Part shown: positions 22,392-32,005 of the stretch, piece after piece
How the letters are laid out: each line of letters starts with the position of its first letter
How positions within the stretch are numbered: the first letter of the stretch is position 1
Assembly (NCBI GenBank): GCA_964558665.1
Contig: CAZLFA010000045.1
Span: 1-35,228 of the forward strand
DNA from: CAZLFA01 sp964558665
Lineage (GTDB): Bacteria; Desulfobacterota; Syntrophia; Syntrophales; PHBD01
Direction: 5' to 3'
Length of the DNA stretch: 35,228 nt
Program-made: the position numbers and the translations under genes
The notes under the pieces: generated by a model
Told to the model about the DNA's origin: nothing
What the model saw: only the letters and a program-made list of their open reading frames with translations
The model's database searches: none

Positions 22392-25300
22392 TTACGTCCT
22401 GAGAGCTTCATTCATGCTCTGAAGCGCTATCCGGGCGCTGTCGGTATCATAAATCAAAAGAGTTTTCCTGAGCTGCTCGTAGTTCTCCGTCAACGACGTT
22501 CCGCGCAGCAGCATACCCAAGGGGCTCAAGGCATCCATCACTCTCGGAAGGTCCGTATCCAGAGTGACGAGCATTTCTTTGACGATTTCATTAGCAGACT
22601 CCTTATCGAGATTGTTAATTGTATCCGAGGCGACGGGCATAGAGTCATCCCCCAGGGCGTCTCTCAAAACAGTTACTGCATCACTAAGGCTGCTTTCGAA
22701 TTCATCCATATTATCTTTGGTTACTTCTTTTTTGTCAGCCCTCAACATCTTCTCCAGTGTCCTGGCAATCTCGCTCAACGTCTTTGCTCCCAGAAGTCCG
22801 GCAACCGATTTTATGGTATGCGCCAGGCGTAATGCCTCGTTGCCGTTGCCGTTCTCCATGGCCTTGCGAAGCGCACTTGCATCCCCCGCATGATTCTCGA
22901 TGAAGAGGCGGGCTATTCTTTTGTATCGGCCGTGATCGCCCATCATGATTCTGGCCACGGCCTCACCAACGGCAATGCCCGGCAGTTCATCAGGCAGGAC
23001 GACTTCCGGATACACCTGTTCCTCATGAGGTACGGGAGGCATCGTCTGTTCACGCGGCGCTATCCATTTAATCAGGGCGGCATACAATTCCCCGGGATTG
23101 ATTGGTTTTGACACATAGTCATCCATGCCGGCCTTCAGACACTCTTCCCTGTCCTTGGACAGGGCATACGCCGTCATCGCGACTATAGGCGGTTGTTTCA
23201 TCTCCGTATGCCGACGGATGATCCTGGTTGCCTCGTAACCATCCATAACCGGCATCTGTACATCCATGAGCACCAGATCGAACGAAGCGCTTTTTATCTG
23301 ATCGACAGCCTCCAGGCCGTTGACGGCTGTCGTGACAACAAGTCCTGCGCCCTGCAGAAGCTCCTGTGCCACCTGCCGGTTGAGTTCGTTATCTTCCACG
23401 AGCAGTACGCTTGCTCCACGGACATGATGGAGATCAGCCTGCACGGCACTTCCCGATGCTGCTCGCTGACTCAGTGCAATATCCTTTCCGAACATCACCA
23501 TGATTGTATCCAGAAGGACGGAAGGAGAAATGGGCTTCAGAAGAAAACCGTCAACGCCTATCTTTTCAGCGCGTTTTTTCACATCTTCGTAGCTGTAGGC
23601 GGTCACAATAATAATTTTAGGCACCTTATTCAGTTCCAGGTTTTGCCGGATATATAAAGCTGCTTCGGCGCCATCCATCCCAGGCAATCGCCAGTCCATA
23701 AGGATCAGATCAAACGGTCTTTCTTCCTCAGCATCCTTGACCACTGCTATCGCTTCCTCGGCGGTGGCTTCTGCCGCGACATCAAATCCCATCGATTCCA
23801 GCATTCTCTGAAGAATATGACGGGCCGATGCGCTGTCATCCACTACCAATATCCTCAACCCCTTCAGTTCCGATGCCGTCTCCACATAGCGTTTGTGTGT
23901 CTGTTGTCCTGCACCGAAGACGGCGGTAAAGCTGAATTCACTCCCTTTGCCACGCTCGCTTGCCACACTCATCTCGCCGCCCATCATTTCTACCAGCCGT
24001 CTGCATATTGCCAGTCCCAGACCGGTCCCGCCGTATTTACGCGTGACTGATGTGTCCGCCTGGCTGAAGGGGCGGAAAATCTTTTCCTGTTCCTCCCTGG
24101 TCATCCCGATGCCCGTGTCGATTACCGAGAAACTCAGTGTAATTCTTTCTTCATCGCCTTCATCGCTTCTGCTTGTCAGCCGGGTGCGGATAATGACCTC
24201 TCCCGCATCTGTGAATTTTACGGCATTGTTTCCCAGATTGATCAAGACCTGTCCCAGCCGCAGAGCATCTCCCCTGAGTGACTTGGGAACATCCGGCGCC
24301 GTATCCACCAGGAATTCCAGTCTCTTCTCCGAGGCCTTCATGCCGATAATCGTTACGGCATTATTCAGCACATCTTCCAGCAGAAAATCAGCCTCCTCCA
24401 TATCTAATTTTCCTGCTTCGATCTTCGAGAAATCGAGAATGTCGTTGATAATGCCCAGGAGCGATTGCCCGGCGGATTCTATCTTGCGCAGATAGTCGGC
24501 CTGCCTGGAAGTCATGTCTGTCTGCAACGCCAGATGCGCCATCCCCAATACCGCATTCATGGGTGTGCGTATCTCATGGCTCATGTTGGCAAGAAATTCG
24601 CTTTTTGCCATGGTGGCCGTTTCCGCAACCTTTCTGGCCGCAACCAGTTCCACTGTCCGTTCGTTTACGAGTTCTTCGAGCCGGTTCCTGTAGTTCTCCA
24701 GATCCGCCTCAGCGCTTTTCCGCTCGGTGATATCCTCATACACGACAACGATTCTTCCTTCATGCAGATGGCCACCGATTACCGAAGTGCCCAATGTGCA
24801 GATAATTTCACGGCCATCCATACGGCGGCAAGGATACTCGACACTGAAGGTTTTGGATGTATTCAGAGCGTTATAAACAATATTCCCGATCTTCTCATAG
24901 TCTTCATCACTCCCGTATAAAACCCTTGTCTTCTGCCCGATCAACTCCTCAGGTTTCCAGCCGAAGACATTCTCCACGGCGTCATTGGCAAAGACAATAC
25001 GGCGGTTATGCAGGCCGACTACGGCATGGGAAATGGCATCCAAGATCGAAGACTCCATGGCTTTCTGTTCTTCCAATTGCTGTATGGCCTCTTTGATCTC
25101 GCTGATATCCATGGAATTTCCAAGAATGGCGGGCTTCTCCTCGTACTGGATGGGAGCGACTGTCTCCAGTATCCAGCGAAGGTTTCCATCCTTGGTCATG
25201 ATTCTGTATTCGTAAGGCGCTCTGCGATGGCCGGCCAGCATCTTTTTAGCGTTCCGCCTGACATTTTCGTGGTCTTCAGGATGAACAATGGCTGCGGATT

Positions 25301-26942
25301 CACACCCCAGCAATTCCGTTGACTCATAGCCGCCATAGGAAGCGGCATTATCATTGATGAATCTGAATTTACCATCCTGGACAACATACACGCCGGCGAT
25401 TGACTTTTCGGCGAGCATCCTGTAACGTCCTTCGCTCTCCTGCAGCGACTGTTCAGCTTTTCTCCGCTCGGCAATATCCTGGAACGACAGGACCGCCCCC
25501 ACCACCACATCGTTTTCCCAAATGGGAGTGCTGCCATATTCGACCGGGATGGCGACACCGTCTTTTCTCCAGAAGACTTCATCGCTGACATGATGAACCT
25601 TTCCGTCCCGATAGGCTTCAAGGATAGGACACTCGCAGGCCGGATAGGGTGTCCCGTCCGCCTTCGTGTGATGAAATATCCGGTGGCTGCTTTTCCCCAT
25701 CAGCTCCTCAACTTCATAACCGAGCATATGCGCAGCCGCAGGATTGACAAATACATGGATGCCCTGCGTATCCAGCTTGATGATGCCTTCCGCCGCCGAG
25801 TTCAGTATCTGCTCCCTTTCCAGTCTTAACTGCTCGATTTTCTTCTCCGCCAGTTTGCCCTCTTTATGCCTTTGTTCGAGGCTTACCGCCATCTCGTCGA
25901 TGGCCTTCGAAAGCTGCCCGAATTCATTATCATCGTAAGGCAGAAGCGTACGGGCATGAAGGTTTCCCTGACCTAACAGGCGTGAAGTATCCAGAAGCAC
26001 ATCCATCCGTTTCGCAATGATCCGGTCTCCGAGGACGAATGCCAGGATTATGGCAACGAGCGTGGCGAATGCCAGTAACTCCAAATTTCTTATTAGAACC
26101 GAATCTGCCGCTGCCAGAACCATTGCCTCCGGAATACCGACACGGATATACATGTAGGGCTTTTCTTCCCCATCCCCGTGCAACCTTACGAAGCCATAGA
26201 GGCGGCGGCCCCCGTCAATGCCCTCAGCGAAAAAACTTCCCTCCTTTTCAGCCGAACTCATTCTCCCGATCATTTCCGGCAGATCTTTCGTCCCCGCATA
26301 CTTTTCAAAGGCAGGGTACCTGTATAGACGGACACCGGCGCCATCTGTAAGCGCCAGCGCTGACCCTTCCGGCAGTTTTACAATCTCGAAGTACTTGCCG
26401 TAGTATGAGGCATCGAACGCTGCCACGACCACCGCCCGGGGATTCTTTTCGGAGTCTGCAACAGGATAGGCAAAATGAATAACGGGACGTGCGGATGAGC
26501 GACTCATAATATATTCACCTATGGAAAATCTTTTTGTCCTTACAACATCCCTGAAGTATTTGCGGTCGGCAATACTGAACGGGGCAACACGGGGGGCCGA
26601 GGCAAAGACGACTCCGTCCGGCGTGGCCACATTGATCGCTGCATAGCCGGGATTCTGACGCAACAGATCGTTCAACAGGCGCTCACAGGCTTTCGCATCC
26701 CTGTTGATCACGCTGGGAATATGGGATAGCGTCATCAGCAGTTGACGGGTGCTGCCTGTGATATGCCCCTGTTGAATGGCGATTCCTGAAGTCATCGCCC
26801 TGATGTCATCCCTGGCCTTGCTTATTGCCTCGGTTCTCCGCTCCAGACCCGTCATGACGATGATCCCCAACGCCGGCAAAACGGCGGCCATAACCAGAAG
26901 CAAAAGGTGAACCCGGATCGGCCATGAAAAGAATGATCTCAT
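22392..26942 (-). CDS. Membrane hybrid kinase: Cache, HAMP, PASx3, kinase, 2 receivers, HPt
   Basis: This is a 1516-residue multistep phosphorelay sensor. Membrane helix 1 is residues 12-31. The periplasmic double-Cache-like domain is about 35-280 (FSIADRKYFRDV). Membrane helix 2 is about 285-305, followed by HAMP (306-358). PAS domains lie at about 375-495, 500-615 and 625-742; the first contains a Cys cluster (CECPILEAY, 436-444). HisKA has His789 (MSHEIRTPMN), and HATPase has NAVKFT, DTGIGM and GGTGLGL. Receiver 1 has Asp1083, receiver 2 has Asp1227, and HPt has His1375 (AHTIKSVAG). An 85-residue helical tail follows. The complete His-Asp-His chain predicts relay to a separate regulator, most simply the HD-GYP receiver 15 bp downstream. 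The start is supported by an AGGAGAGG ribosome site. The ligand is unknown. Confidence 0.95.
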   Translation of the reverse strand: MRSFFSWPIRVHLLLLVMAAVLPALGIIVMTGLERRTEAISKARDDIRAMTSGIAIQQGHITGSTRQLLMTLSHIPSVINRDAKACERLLNDLLRQNPGYAAINVATPDGVVFASAPRVAPFSIADRKYFRDVVRTKRFSIGEYIMSRSSARPVIHFAYPVADSEKNPRAVVVAAFDASYYGKYFEIVKLPEGSALALTDGAGVRLYRYPAFEKYAGTKDLPEMIGRMSSAEKEGSFFAEGIDGGRRLYGFVRLHGDGEEKPYMYIRVGIPEAMVLAAADSVLIRNLELLAFATLVAIILAFVLGDRIIAKRMDVLLDTSRLLGQGNLHARTLLPYDDNEFGQLSKAIDEMAVSLEQRHKEGKLAEKKIEQLRLEREQILNSAAEGIIKLDTQGIHVFVNPAAAHMLGYEVEELMGKSSHRIFHHTKADGTPYPACECPILEAYRDGKVHHVSDEVFWRKDGVAIPVEYGSTPIWENDVVVGAVLSFQDIAERRKAEQSLQESEGRYRMLAEKSIAGVYVVQDGKFRFINDNAASYGGYESTELLGCESAAIVHPEDHENVRRNAKKMLAGHRRAPYEYRIMTKDGNLRWILETVAPIQYEEKPAILGNSMDISEIKEAIQQLEEQKAMESSILDAISHAVVGLHNRRIVFANDAVENVFGWKPEELIGQKTRVLYGSDEDYEKIGNIVYNALNTSKTFSVEYPCRRMDGREIICTLGTSVIGGHLHEGRIVVVYEDITERKSAEADLENYRNRLEELVNERTVELVAARKVAETATMAKSEFLANMSHEIRTPMNAVLGMAHLALQTDMTSRQADYLRKIESAGQSLLGIINDILDFSKIEAGKLDMEEADFLLEDVLNNAVTIIGMKASEKRLEFLVDTAPDVPKSLRGDALRLGQVLINLGNNAVKFTDAGEVIIRTRLTSRSDEGDEERITLSFSVIDTGIGMTREEQEKIFRPFSQADTSVTRKYGGTGLGLAICRRLVEMMGGEMSVASERGKGSEFSFTAVFGAGQQTHKRYVETASELKGLRILVVDDSASARHILQRMLESMGFDVAAEATAEEAIAVVKDAEEERPFDLILMDWRLPGMDGAEAALYIRQNLELNKVPKIIIVTAYSYEDVKKRAEKIGVDGFLLKPISPSVLLDTIMVMFGKDIALSQRAASGSAVQADLHHVRGASVLLVEDNELNRQVAQELLQGAGLVVTTAVNGLEAVDQIKSASFDLVLMDVQMPVMDGYEATRIIRRHTEMKQPPIVAMTAYALSKDREECLKAGMDDYVSKPINPGELYAALIKWIAPREQTMPPVPHEEQVYPEVVLPDELPGIAVGEAVARIMMGDHGRYKRIARLFIENHAGDASALRKAMENGNGNEALRLAHTIKSVAGLLGAKTLSEIARTLEKMLRADKKEVTKDNMDEFESSLSDAVTVLRDALGDDSMPVASDTINNLDKESANEIVKEMLVTLDTDLPRVMDALSPLGMLLRGTSLTENYEQLRKTLLIYDTDSARIALQSMNEALRT

Positions 26943-26976
26943 ACTGCTATCCTCTCCTTAACTTCATCAGCTTCGT

Positions 26977-29900
26977 TTAGAAGTCATGGAAATCTTCTTC
27001 CGCCATAGAGCCGCTTTTCCCACTCAACAGTGGCCGCCTGCTGTGTCCCTCTGAATCTCTCCTCATTGCCGGTACGAAACGCCGCACCTGTTTTTCCTGC
27101 ACTTCAATTCCACCCTGCTCCTTGCTCCTTTTCACACCGGCGCCATTTGCGCCGTTTATGACTGCCGTCAGGTCACCGACATGGGTCTTCATCTGCAGGG
27201 CCTGGGCATTCAGTTCCTGCGCGGCTGAAGATGCCTCCTCGGCCTCGACAAGCCTTGATGAAAGCCGCTGCAGCTGTATGTGCTGACGCAATAAGGCGTC
27301 CTCTGCCTCTCTGCGCCCGGTGATATCCAGGCATATGCCAATCATCCGCAGTGGTTGGCCATGCTCATCGTATTCACCCTTTCCCACGGCATTTATCCAG
27401 CGTATCCTTCCGTCCGGAAGCACGACCCGATAGTCACTGTTCAACTCTTTCTTCTGCTGCAGCGTTTCGTCTATCCGCTTTCCGGCAATCTCCCTGTCAT
27501 CAGGATGGATGACATTTTTCCATGCTTCAAAGGATGCATCAGAGTTCAATGGACTTAACCCGAACAGTTCATACAGGCTGTCCGACCAGTCGATGTGACC
27601 CGTGACTATATCCCAGTCCCACATACCTGCCTTCGCTGCCGCCTGCGCTATCAACAGGCGCTCGTTGGACCGCAACAGGGATATTTCGGCTTGTCGACGC
27701 TTTGTAATATCTTGATAAAGAACAAGATATTGATCTTTACCATCCCACTCGATTTTTTTACGGTGAACATGGAGATGGCGGATTTCTCCCGTTTTTCTGA
27801 CAATGCCGATTTCATATGAGGGAGCGTCTTCGATGCCGCGCTTTCTTTTCTCCCTCCTTGCCTGGAAGGCCTCGTAGCTTTCGGGGGTATAGCGTTTTTT
27901 AACGGGGGTGTTGATCAGTTCGTCAATGCCCGCATACCCGTATAAATCCAGGATGGCTCTGTTGGCATGGATCGTATCCCCGTAACTGTCGACGATGCGC
28001 ATCCCCAAGGGCGATTCTTCCAGTGAACGGCGGAAGTTCTCTTCAGATCTCCGCAAGGCATCCTCTGCCTGTCTGCGCGCAGTGATGTCTTCTATCGTTC
28101 CGTCATAATATTGAATTTTCCCCTGTTCATCGCAGATAGCCTTTGAATAGATGGAGACCCATACAAGCCCTTTCGTTGGGTTCCTGAACCGCACTTCAAA
28201 GCCTTTCACCTCTCCCTCGGCCGCAATGAGTTTTTGAAACCGCAATCTGTCTTCCGGGTCTGCATAAAGCTGATTTGCGATGTCGCCTATCCGTTCCATC
28301 ATCTCTTCCGGCGATTCATATCCGCATATTCTCGCAAAGGCCGGATTGATGATGACAAAACGTCCTGCCGGTGTGGTCCTGTAAAGGCCTTCCACAACAT
28401 TTTCAAAAACATTCCTGTACTTCTCCTCTGACTGTTTCAGCGCCTCCTGGGCAACCTGTTGTTCGGTAATATCCTGCATCGTGCCGATGGAGCGAAGCGG
28501 GTGCCCCTGGCTGTCATAATGGGTATCACTGCGGGCATGGACATACTTCACGCGGCCATCCGGCATCAGCAACCGATGCACGATATCGTAAGGAACCTTC
28601 CTGTTGAGTGAGTTTATATAGGCCAGTTTAACCTTTTTTCTGTCCTCCGGATGTATCACCTCAATGAAAGATTCAAAGGACGCATCGAATTCCCCGGGAT
28701 CCAGTTCAAATATTTTATAGATTTCGTCCGACCAGATCAACCTGTTTGCGGGGATGTCCATCTCCCAGTTCCCGATCCGGGCCAATTGCTGGGCCTCTGT
28801 CAGCCTTGCTTCGCTTTTTCTCAGCGCATCCTCGGATTCCTTGCGCTTGCTGATATCGTGCGATACGACGGTGACATGGGTGATTTCCTTGCCGGATGCC
28901 GAATATGGGTAGTAATTGATGGACAAATAACGCTTTACCCCTCCGGGAAAAACCACCCAGCCCTCATCGCTGACCGGCGCGCCCTCCAGGCATTGGTCAA
29001 TTTTCACTTTGATGATGTCCCGGTATCTTCTTTCACCCCATATATCGACAACGGACCTGCCGACGATATCCTCCCGCGTCCTGCCTAACGACTCACAATA
29101 TGCATAGTTGGCTTCTTCGTAGATATAATTCCTGTTGATCAGCGTTAAAAGCTCGCTGGTCGAATTGACGATGAATTCGCTTCTTTTCCATGATTCTTCA
29201 AGCTTCTTGCGCTCGGTGATGTCGGTCTGAAACGACACGGAATGTAACACCTGACCATGCCCATCCCTGACTGCGCTCACATTCAGTATGATGGTGCGCT
29301 CCTCTCCCGCGCCACTCAAGATGCGGAGTTCTTCGTTCTCCAACATCCCGGTTTCCCTCCATCTTCGGAACAACTCCCTCGCCTTGTCCCTCGATGAAGG
29401 GGCATACACTGTATCAAGAAGGGGTCTGCCTATCAATTCGTCATTCGACGAGTACCCAAGGATTAGGACTGCCGCCGGGTTCGCATCGATAATAGTCCCC
29501 TCTCTTGAGACGATATACACATAGTTTGGGGATACCTCAAAATACTGCCGGAATTTCGCCTCGCTTTGGCTCAATGAGTCCTCCGCCCGCTTTCGTTCGG
29601 TGATGTTATCATGAGCGACAACCACCTGCCGAAGTCCTTCGCCGCTGAATGGCGTGACCCTCCCTACGAACCACCGTTTTTCACCCGGTGAATGGCACGG
29701 GTACTCCAACTCGAAATACCGGCGCTTGCCCGAGAGCACCTCCCGGATGCCTCGGGCAAAAGCGCCGGCCCCCTCTGAATCTTCGTCCTGTGCAGTATCG
29801 CAGACCGCTAGGTAGTTGATTCCTTCGGAGACGGCGCCGGGCTCGATCCCGTTCCGTTCCGCAAAATCGCGGTATGCCCTGTTGGTGAGGATGATTTCAC

Positions 29901-30549
29901 CGCGATCGTCGAGCACCGCGATATGGGCCGACAACCCGTCCAGCGTGGATCGAAGGAACCATTCCGATGTTCTCAGCGCATCCTCCGCCTGTTTGCGCTC
30001 TGTGATGTCGATAATCACGACACGGCATTCGAGCGGTCCGCTCCTGCCATCCCGGACTGCGGTTGCTTCCAGCCGCGCCCAGAACGGCTCCCTTTTCGGT
30101 CTTTGCATGCGCAGTTCACATATCTGACGTTCGACACCCGCTGTGAGCTGACTGCGGTGGTGGTGATAGATGTCCTGATCCTCCGGAAGGATGAATCCGG
30201 TCAACGGTTTTTTGATCAACTCATTTCTTGGTATGCCCAGAAGAGTTGCAGCCGTGAGATTTCCTTCCAGTATCACCCCCTGTTCGTTCAAGGTCATATA
30301 GCCGACAGGGGCGAACTCGTAGAGATCGGTATACCGCTCCTTCTCCGCCTCCAGGTCCTCCTGGATGCGGCGCAATTCGTCGTTCTGCATCTCCAGTTCA
30401 ATCTGATGTACCTGCAGTTCGTGGAGAAGCATTTTTAAATCTGACTCGGTATCAGGATGACCGGCGCCGCTCTTTTGTTCAGACATGCGCTTTTCCGCAA
30501 TATGCCGCAATTGAGCTTTGTCTTTCGGCAAAAAAGTCGTCTCTTTCAT
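26977..30549 (-). CDS. Eight-PAS protein with an MCP-type C-terminal tail
   Basis: This 1190-residue soluble protein starts with a basic segment and coiled coil (about residues 8-75). Eight successive PAS domains fill about 75-1085, several with PAS_3-like IHPEDR motifs. The segment LQRLSSRLVEAE (about 1092-1103) is how HisKA_3 kinases usually begin, but no kinase follows. From residue 1105 the sequence instead resembles the end of the MCP at 12697-14580 (AAQELNAQALQM, GDLTAVINGANG). It then runs through a Lys/Arg-rich linker to the same last four residues, FHDF. No receptor hairpin tip is present. I choose ATG 30549 (MKETTFLPK): it has GGAG 6 nt upstream and aligns with the paralogue's start, whereas ATG 30561 has no ribosome site. 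It lies 23 bp after the PAS kinase gene and 34 bp before the membrane hybrid kinase. Possible roles are a scaffold or a CheR/CheB-tethered sensor. Confidence 0.9.
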   Translation of the reverse strand: MKETTFLPKDKAQLRHIAEKRMSEQKSGAGHPDTESDLKMLLHELQVHQIELEMQNDELRRIQEDLEAEKERYTDLYEFAPVGYMTLNEQGVILEGNLTAATLLGIPRNELIKKPLTGFILPEDQDIYHHHRSQLTAGVERQICELRMQRPKREPFWARLEATAVRDGRSGPLECRVVIIDITERKQAEDALRTSEWFLRSTLDGLSAHIAVLDDRGEIILTNRAYRDFAERNGIEPGAVSEGINYLAVCDTAQDEDSEGAGAFARGIREVLSGKRRYFELEYPCHSPGEKRWFVGRVTPFSGEGLRQVVVAHDNITERKRAEDSLSQSEAKFRQYFEVSPNYVYIVSREGTIIDANPAAVLILGYSSNDELIGRPLLDTVYAPSSRDKARELFRRWRETGMLENEELRILSGAGEERTIILNVSAVRDGHGQVLHSVSFQTDITERKKLEESWKRSEFIVNSTSELLTLINRNYIYEEANYAYCESLGRTREDIVGRSVVDIWGERRYRDIIKVKIDQCLEGAPVSDEGWVVFPGGVKRYLSINYYPYSASGKEITHVTVVSHDISKRKESEDALRKSEARLTEAQQLARIGNWEMDIPANRLIWSDEIYKIFELDPGEFDASFESFIEVIHPEDRKKVKLAYINSLNRKVPYDIVHRLLMPDGRVKYVHARSDTHYDSQGHPLRSIGTMQDITEQQVAQEALKQSEEKYRNVFENVVEGLYRTTPAGRFVIINPAFARICGYESPEEMMERIGDIANQLYADPEDRLRFQKLIAAEGEVKGFEVRFRNPTKGLVWVSIYSKAICDEQGKIQYYDGTIEDITARRQAEDALRRSEENFRRSLEESPLGMRIVDSYGDTIHANRAILDLYGYAGIDELINTPVKKRYTPESYEAFQARREKRKRGIEDAPSYEIGIVRKTGEIRHLHVHRKKIEWDGKDQYLVLYQDITKRRQAEISLLRSNERLLIAQAAAKAGMWDWDIVTGHIDWSDSLYELFGLSPLNSDASFEAWKNVIHPDDREIAGKRIDETLQQKKELNSDYRVVLPDGRIRWINAVGKGEYDEHGQPLRMIGICLDITGRREAEDALLRQHIQLQRLSSRLVEAEEASSAAQELNAQALQMKTHVGDLTAVINGANGAGVKRSKEQGGIEVQEKQVRRFVPAMRRDSEGHSRRPLLSGKSGSMAEEDFHDF
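30038..30093. repeat. 56-nt perfect direct repeat shared with 31426-31481
   Basis: These 56 bases are identical to 31426-31481, in the same orientation. They lie at equivalent positions in the first PAS domain of two adjacent paralogous genes, while surrounding sequence has diverged at many sites. Further identical runs link about 30323-30354 with 31711-31742 (32 nt). Confidence 0.8.
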
Positions 30550-30572
30550 GAGGATCTCCATTACCCGCTGAC

Positions 30573-31937
30573 TTACGTGCCGTCTACAGCTTCATGCTTT
30601 TTCCCGGAAAACTGTTCATTACGCACCGGAAAATAGATGCCGAAACAACTGCCGCGACCCGGCGCGCTTTCCACTGTTATCACCCCTTTGTGTGCCTGCA
30701 TAATGCCTCGAACCACGGACAGTCCCATACCCCGGCCGATAAACTTGCTGGAGTAAAACGGGTCGAATATCAGTTCGATATCATCGTTCGATATCCCACT
30801 GCCATTGTCCCTGACTTCCATGCCTGCGTAGGTCACTGCCTCCGGCGCCCAGTTCATGGGAATGTGGACCTTTGAACTGATTTCTGACGGAACGACGGAT
30901 TTAACACTCAAGCAAACGATAATCTGTCTGTCATGACTGCTCTCCCAGGCATTGGTGATCAGGTTTATCAGGATCTGATAAATCTGGTTTTCATCTGCGC
31001 TGATGACCGGTCCGGAAGCCGGAAAATCGGCTTCAATTGTTATGTTTTCCGGCATAGCTGCCCGGATTACGGACAGAATCCGATGACATACTTCGGAAAG
31101 ATCCAGTGATTTTTGCATTCCGGGCGTGTGCCCAAGATAAGTAAGCATCAACCCGCTTACTTGCGCTGCTTTTTGGGCCGCTTTCATGGCTTCGGTCAGG
31201 CTCGCAAAACACTCATGATCCCGGGAAAGATTGTCCATGGCCAGCTCCAGATTCCCCATCACCGCTCCGAGTATGTTGTTGAAGCTGTGGGCGATGGCTG
31301 CGGCCATGCGACTCAGGCTTTCTGATTTCCGGAGTTGCTGGTTTTGAGATAATAGCCTTGCCTTCTCCTCCTCTAAATGCTTATGAACAGTTATATCGCT
31401 CATCACGACGCGGCATTCAAGATGCCCGCTCCTGCCATCCCGGACTGCGGTTGCTTCCAGCCGCGCCCAGAACGGCTCCCTGCCCGGCCTCAGCATTCGC
31501 AGCTCGCATATCTGTTTCTCACCTGTATCGATGAGTTGCCTGCGGTGATGGTAGAAGATGTCCTGATCCTCCGTAACGATGAATCCGGTCAACGGCTGCC
31601 TGATTAATTCATTCCAGGCCATACCCAAAAGGGTCGCAGCGGTGAGATTGGCTTCGAGAACCACCGCCTTTTCGCTCAGAGTTATATAACCAATGGGGGC
31701 GAAGGCATACAGATCGGTATACCGCTCCTTCTCCGCCTCCAGTTCCTCATGGATACGGCGCAGTTCCTCGTTCTGCATCTCCAGTTCAATCTGATGGACC
31801 TGCAGCTCGTGGAGAAGCATCTTTTGATCCGCGTCTGCAATGGGAAGGCCTTGAGCATTCTTCTGTTCGGTCATGCGCTTTTCCGCCAGACGTCGCAGTT
31901 CGGTCTTGTTTTTTGGTAATGGTTCTTTTTTTTTCAT
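30573..31937 (-). CDS. PAS histidine kinase
   Basis: This is a 454-residue soluble kinase. A basic N-terminus and coiled coil (residues 1-75, with LLHELQVHQIELEMQN at 41-56) lead to one PAS domain (about 75-185). Then come HisKA with His217 (AAIAHSFNN) and HATPase (N box NLITNAWE, G1 DNGSGIS, G2 GRGMGLSVV). All residues needed for kinase activity seem present. There is no receiver. The first 190 residues are strongly similar to the start of the next gene downstream (26977-30549), including a 56-nt identical run, so the pair arose by tandem duplication. A GGAG ribosome site 6 nt before ATG 31937 supports the start. It lies 68 bp after the cheB-cheR fusion. Its cognate regulator is not obvious; the HD-GYP receiver in the same operon is a candidate. 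Confidence 0.93.
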   Translation of the reverse strand: MKKKEPLPKNKTELRRLAEKRMTEQKNAQGLPIADADQKMLLHELQVHQIELEMQNEELRRIHEELEAEKERYTDLYAFAPIGYITLSEKAVVLEANLTAATLLGMAWNELIRQPLTGFIVTEDQDIFYHHRRQLIDTGEKQICELRMLRPGREPFWARLEATAVRDGRSGHLECRVVMSDITVHKHLEEEKARLLSQNQQLRKSESLSRMAAAIAHSFNNILGAVMGNLELAMDNLSRDHECFASLTEAMKAAQKAAQVSGLMLTYLGHTPGMQKSLDLSEVCHRILSVIRAAMPENITIEADFPASGPVISADENQIYQILINLITNAWESSHDRQIIVCLSVKSVVPSEISSKVHIPMNWAPEAVTYAGMEVRDNGSGISNDDIELIFDPFYSSKFIGRGMGLSVVRGIMQAHKGVITVESAPGRGSCFGIYFPVRNEQFSGKKHEAVDGT

Positions 31938-32005
31938 AGCATCTCCGTTGCCGGTCGATTGGTGCGCCGTTCAGAACTTTATCGTTTTGTCTTATAAACC
32001 ATCTG

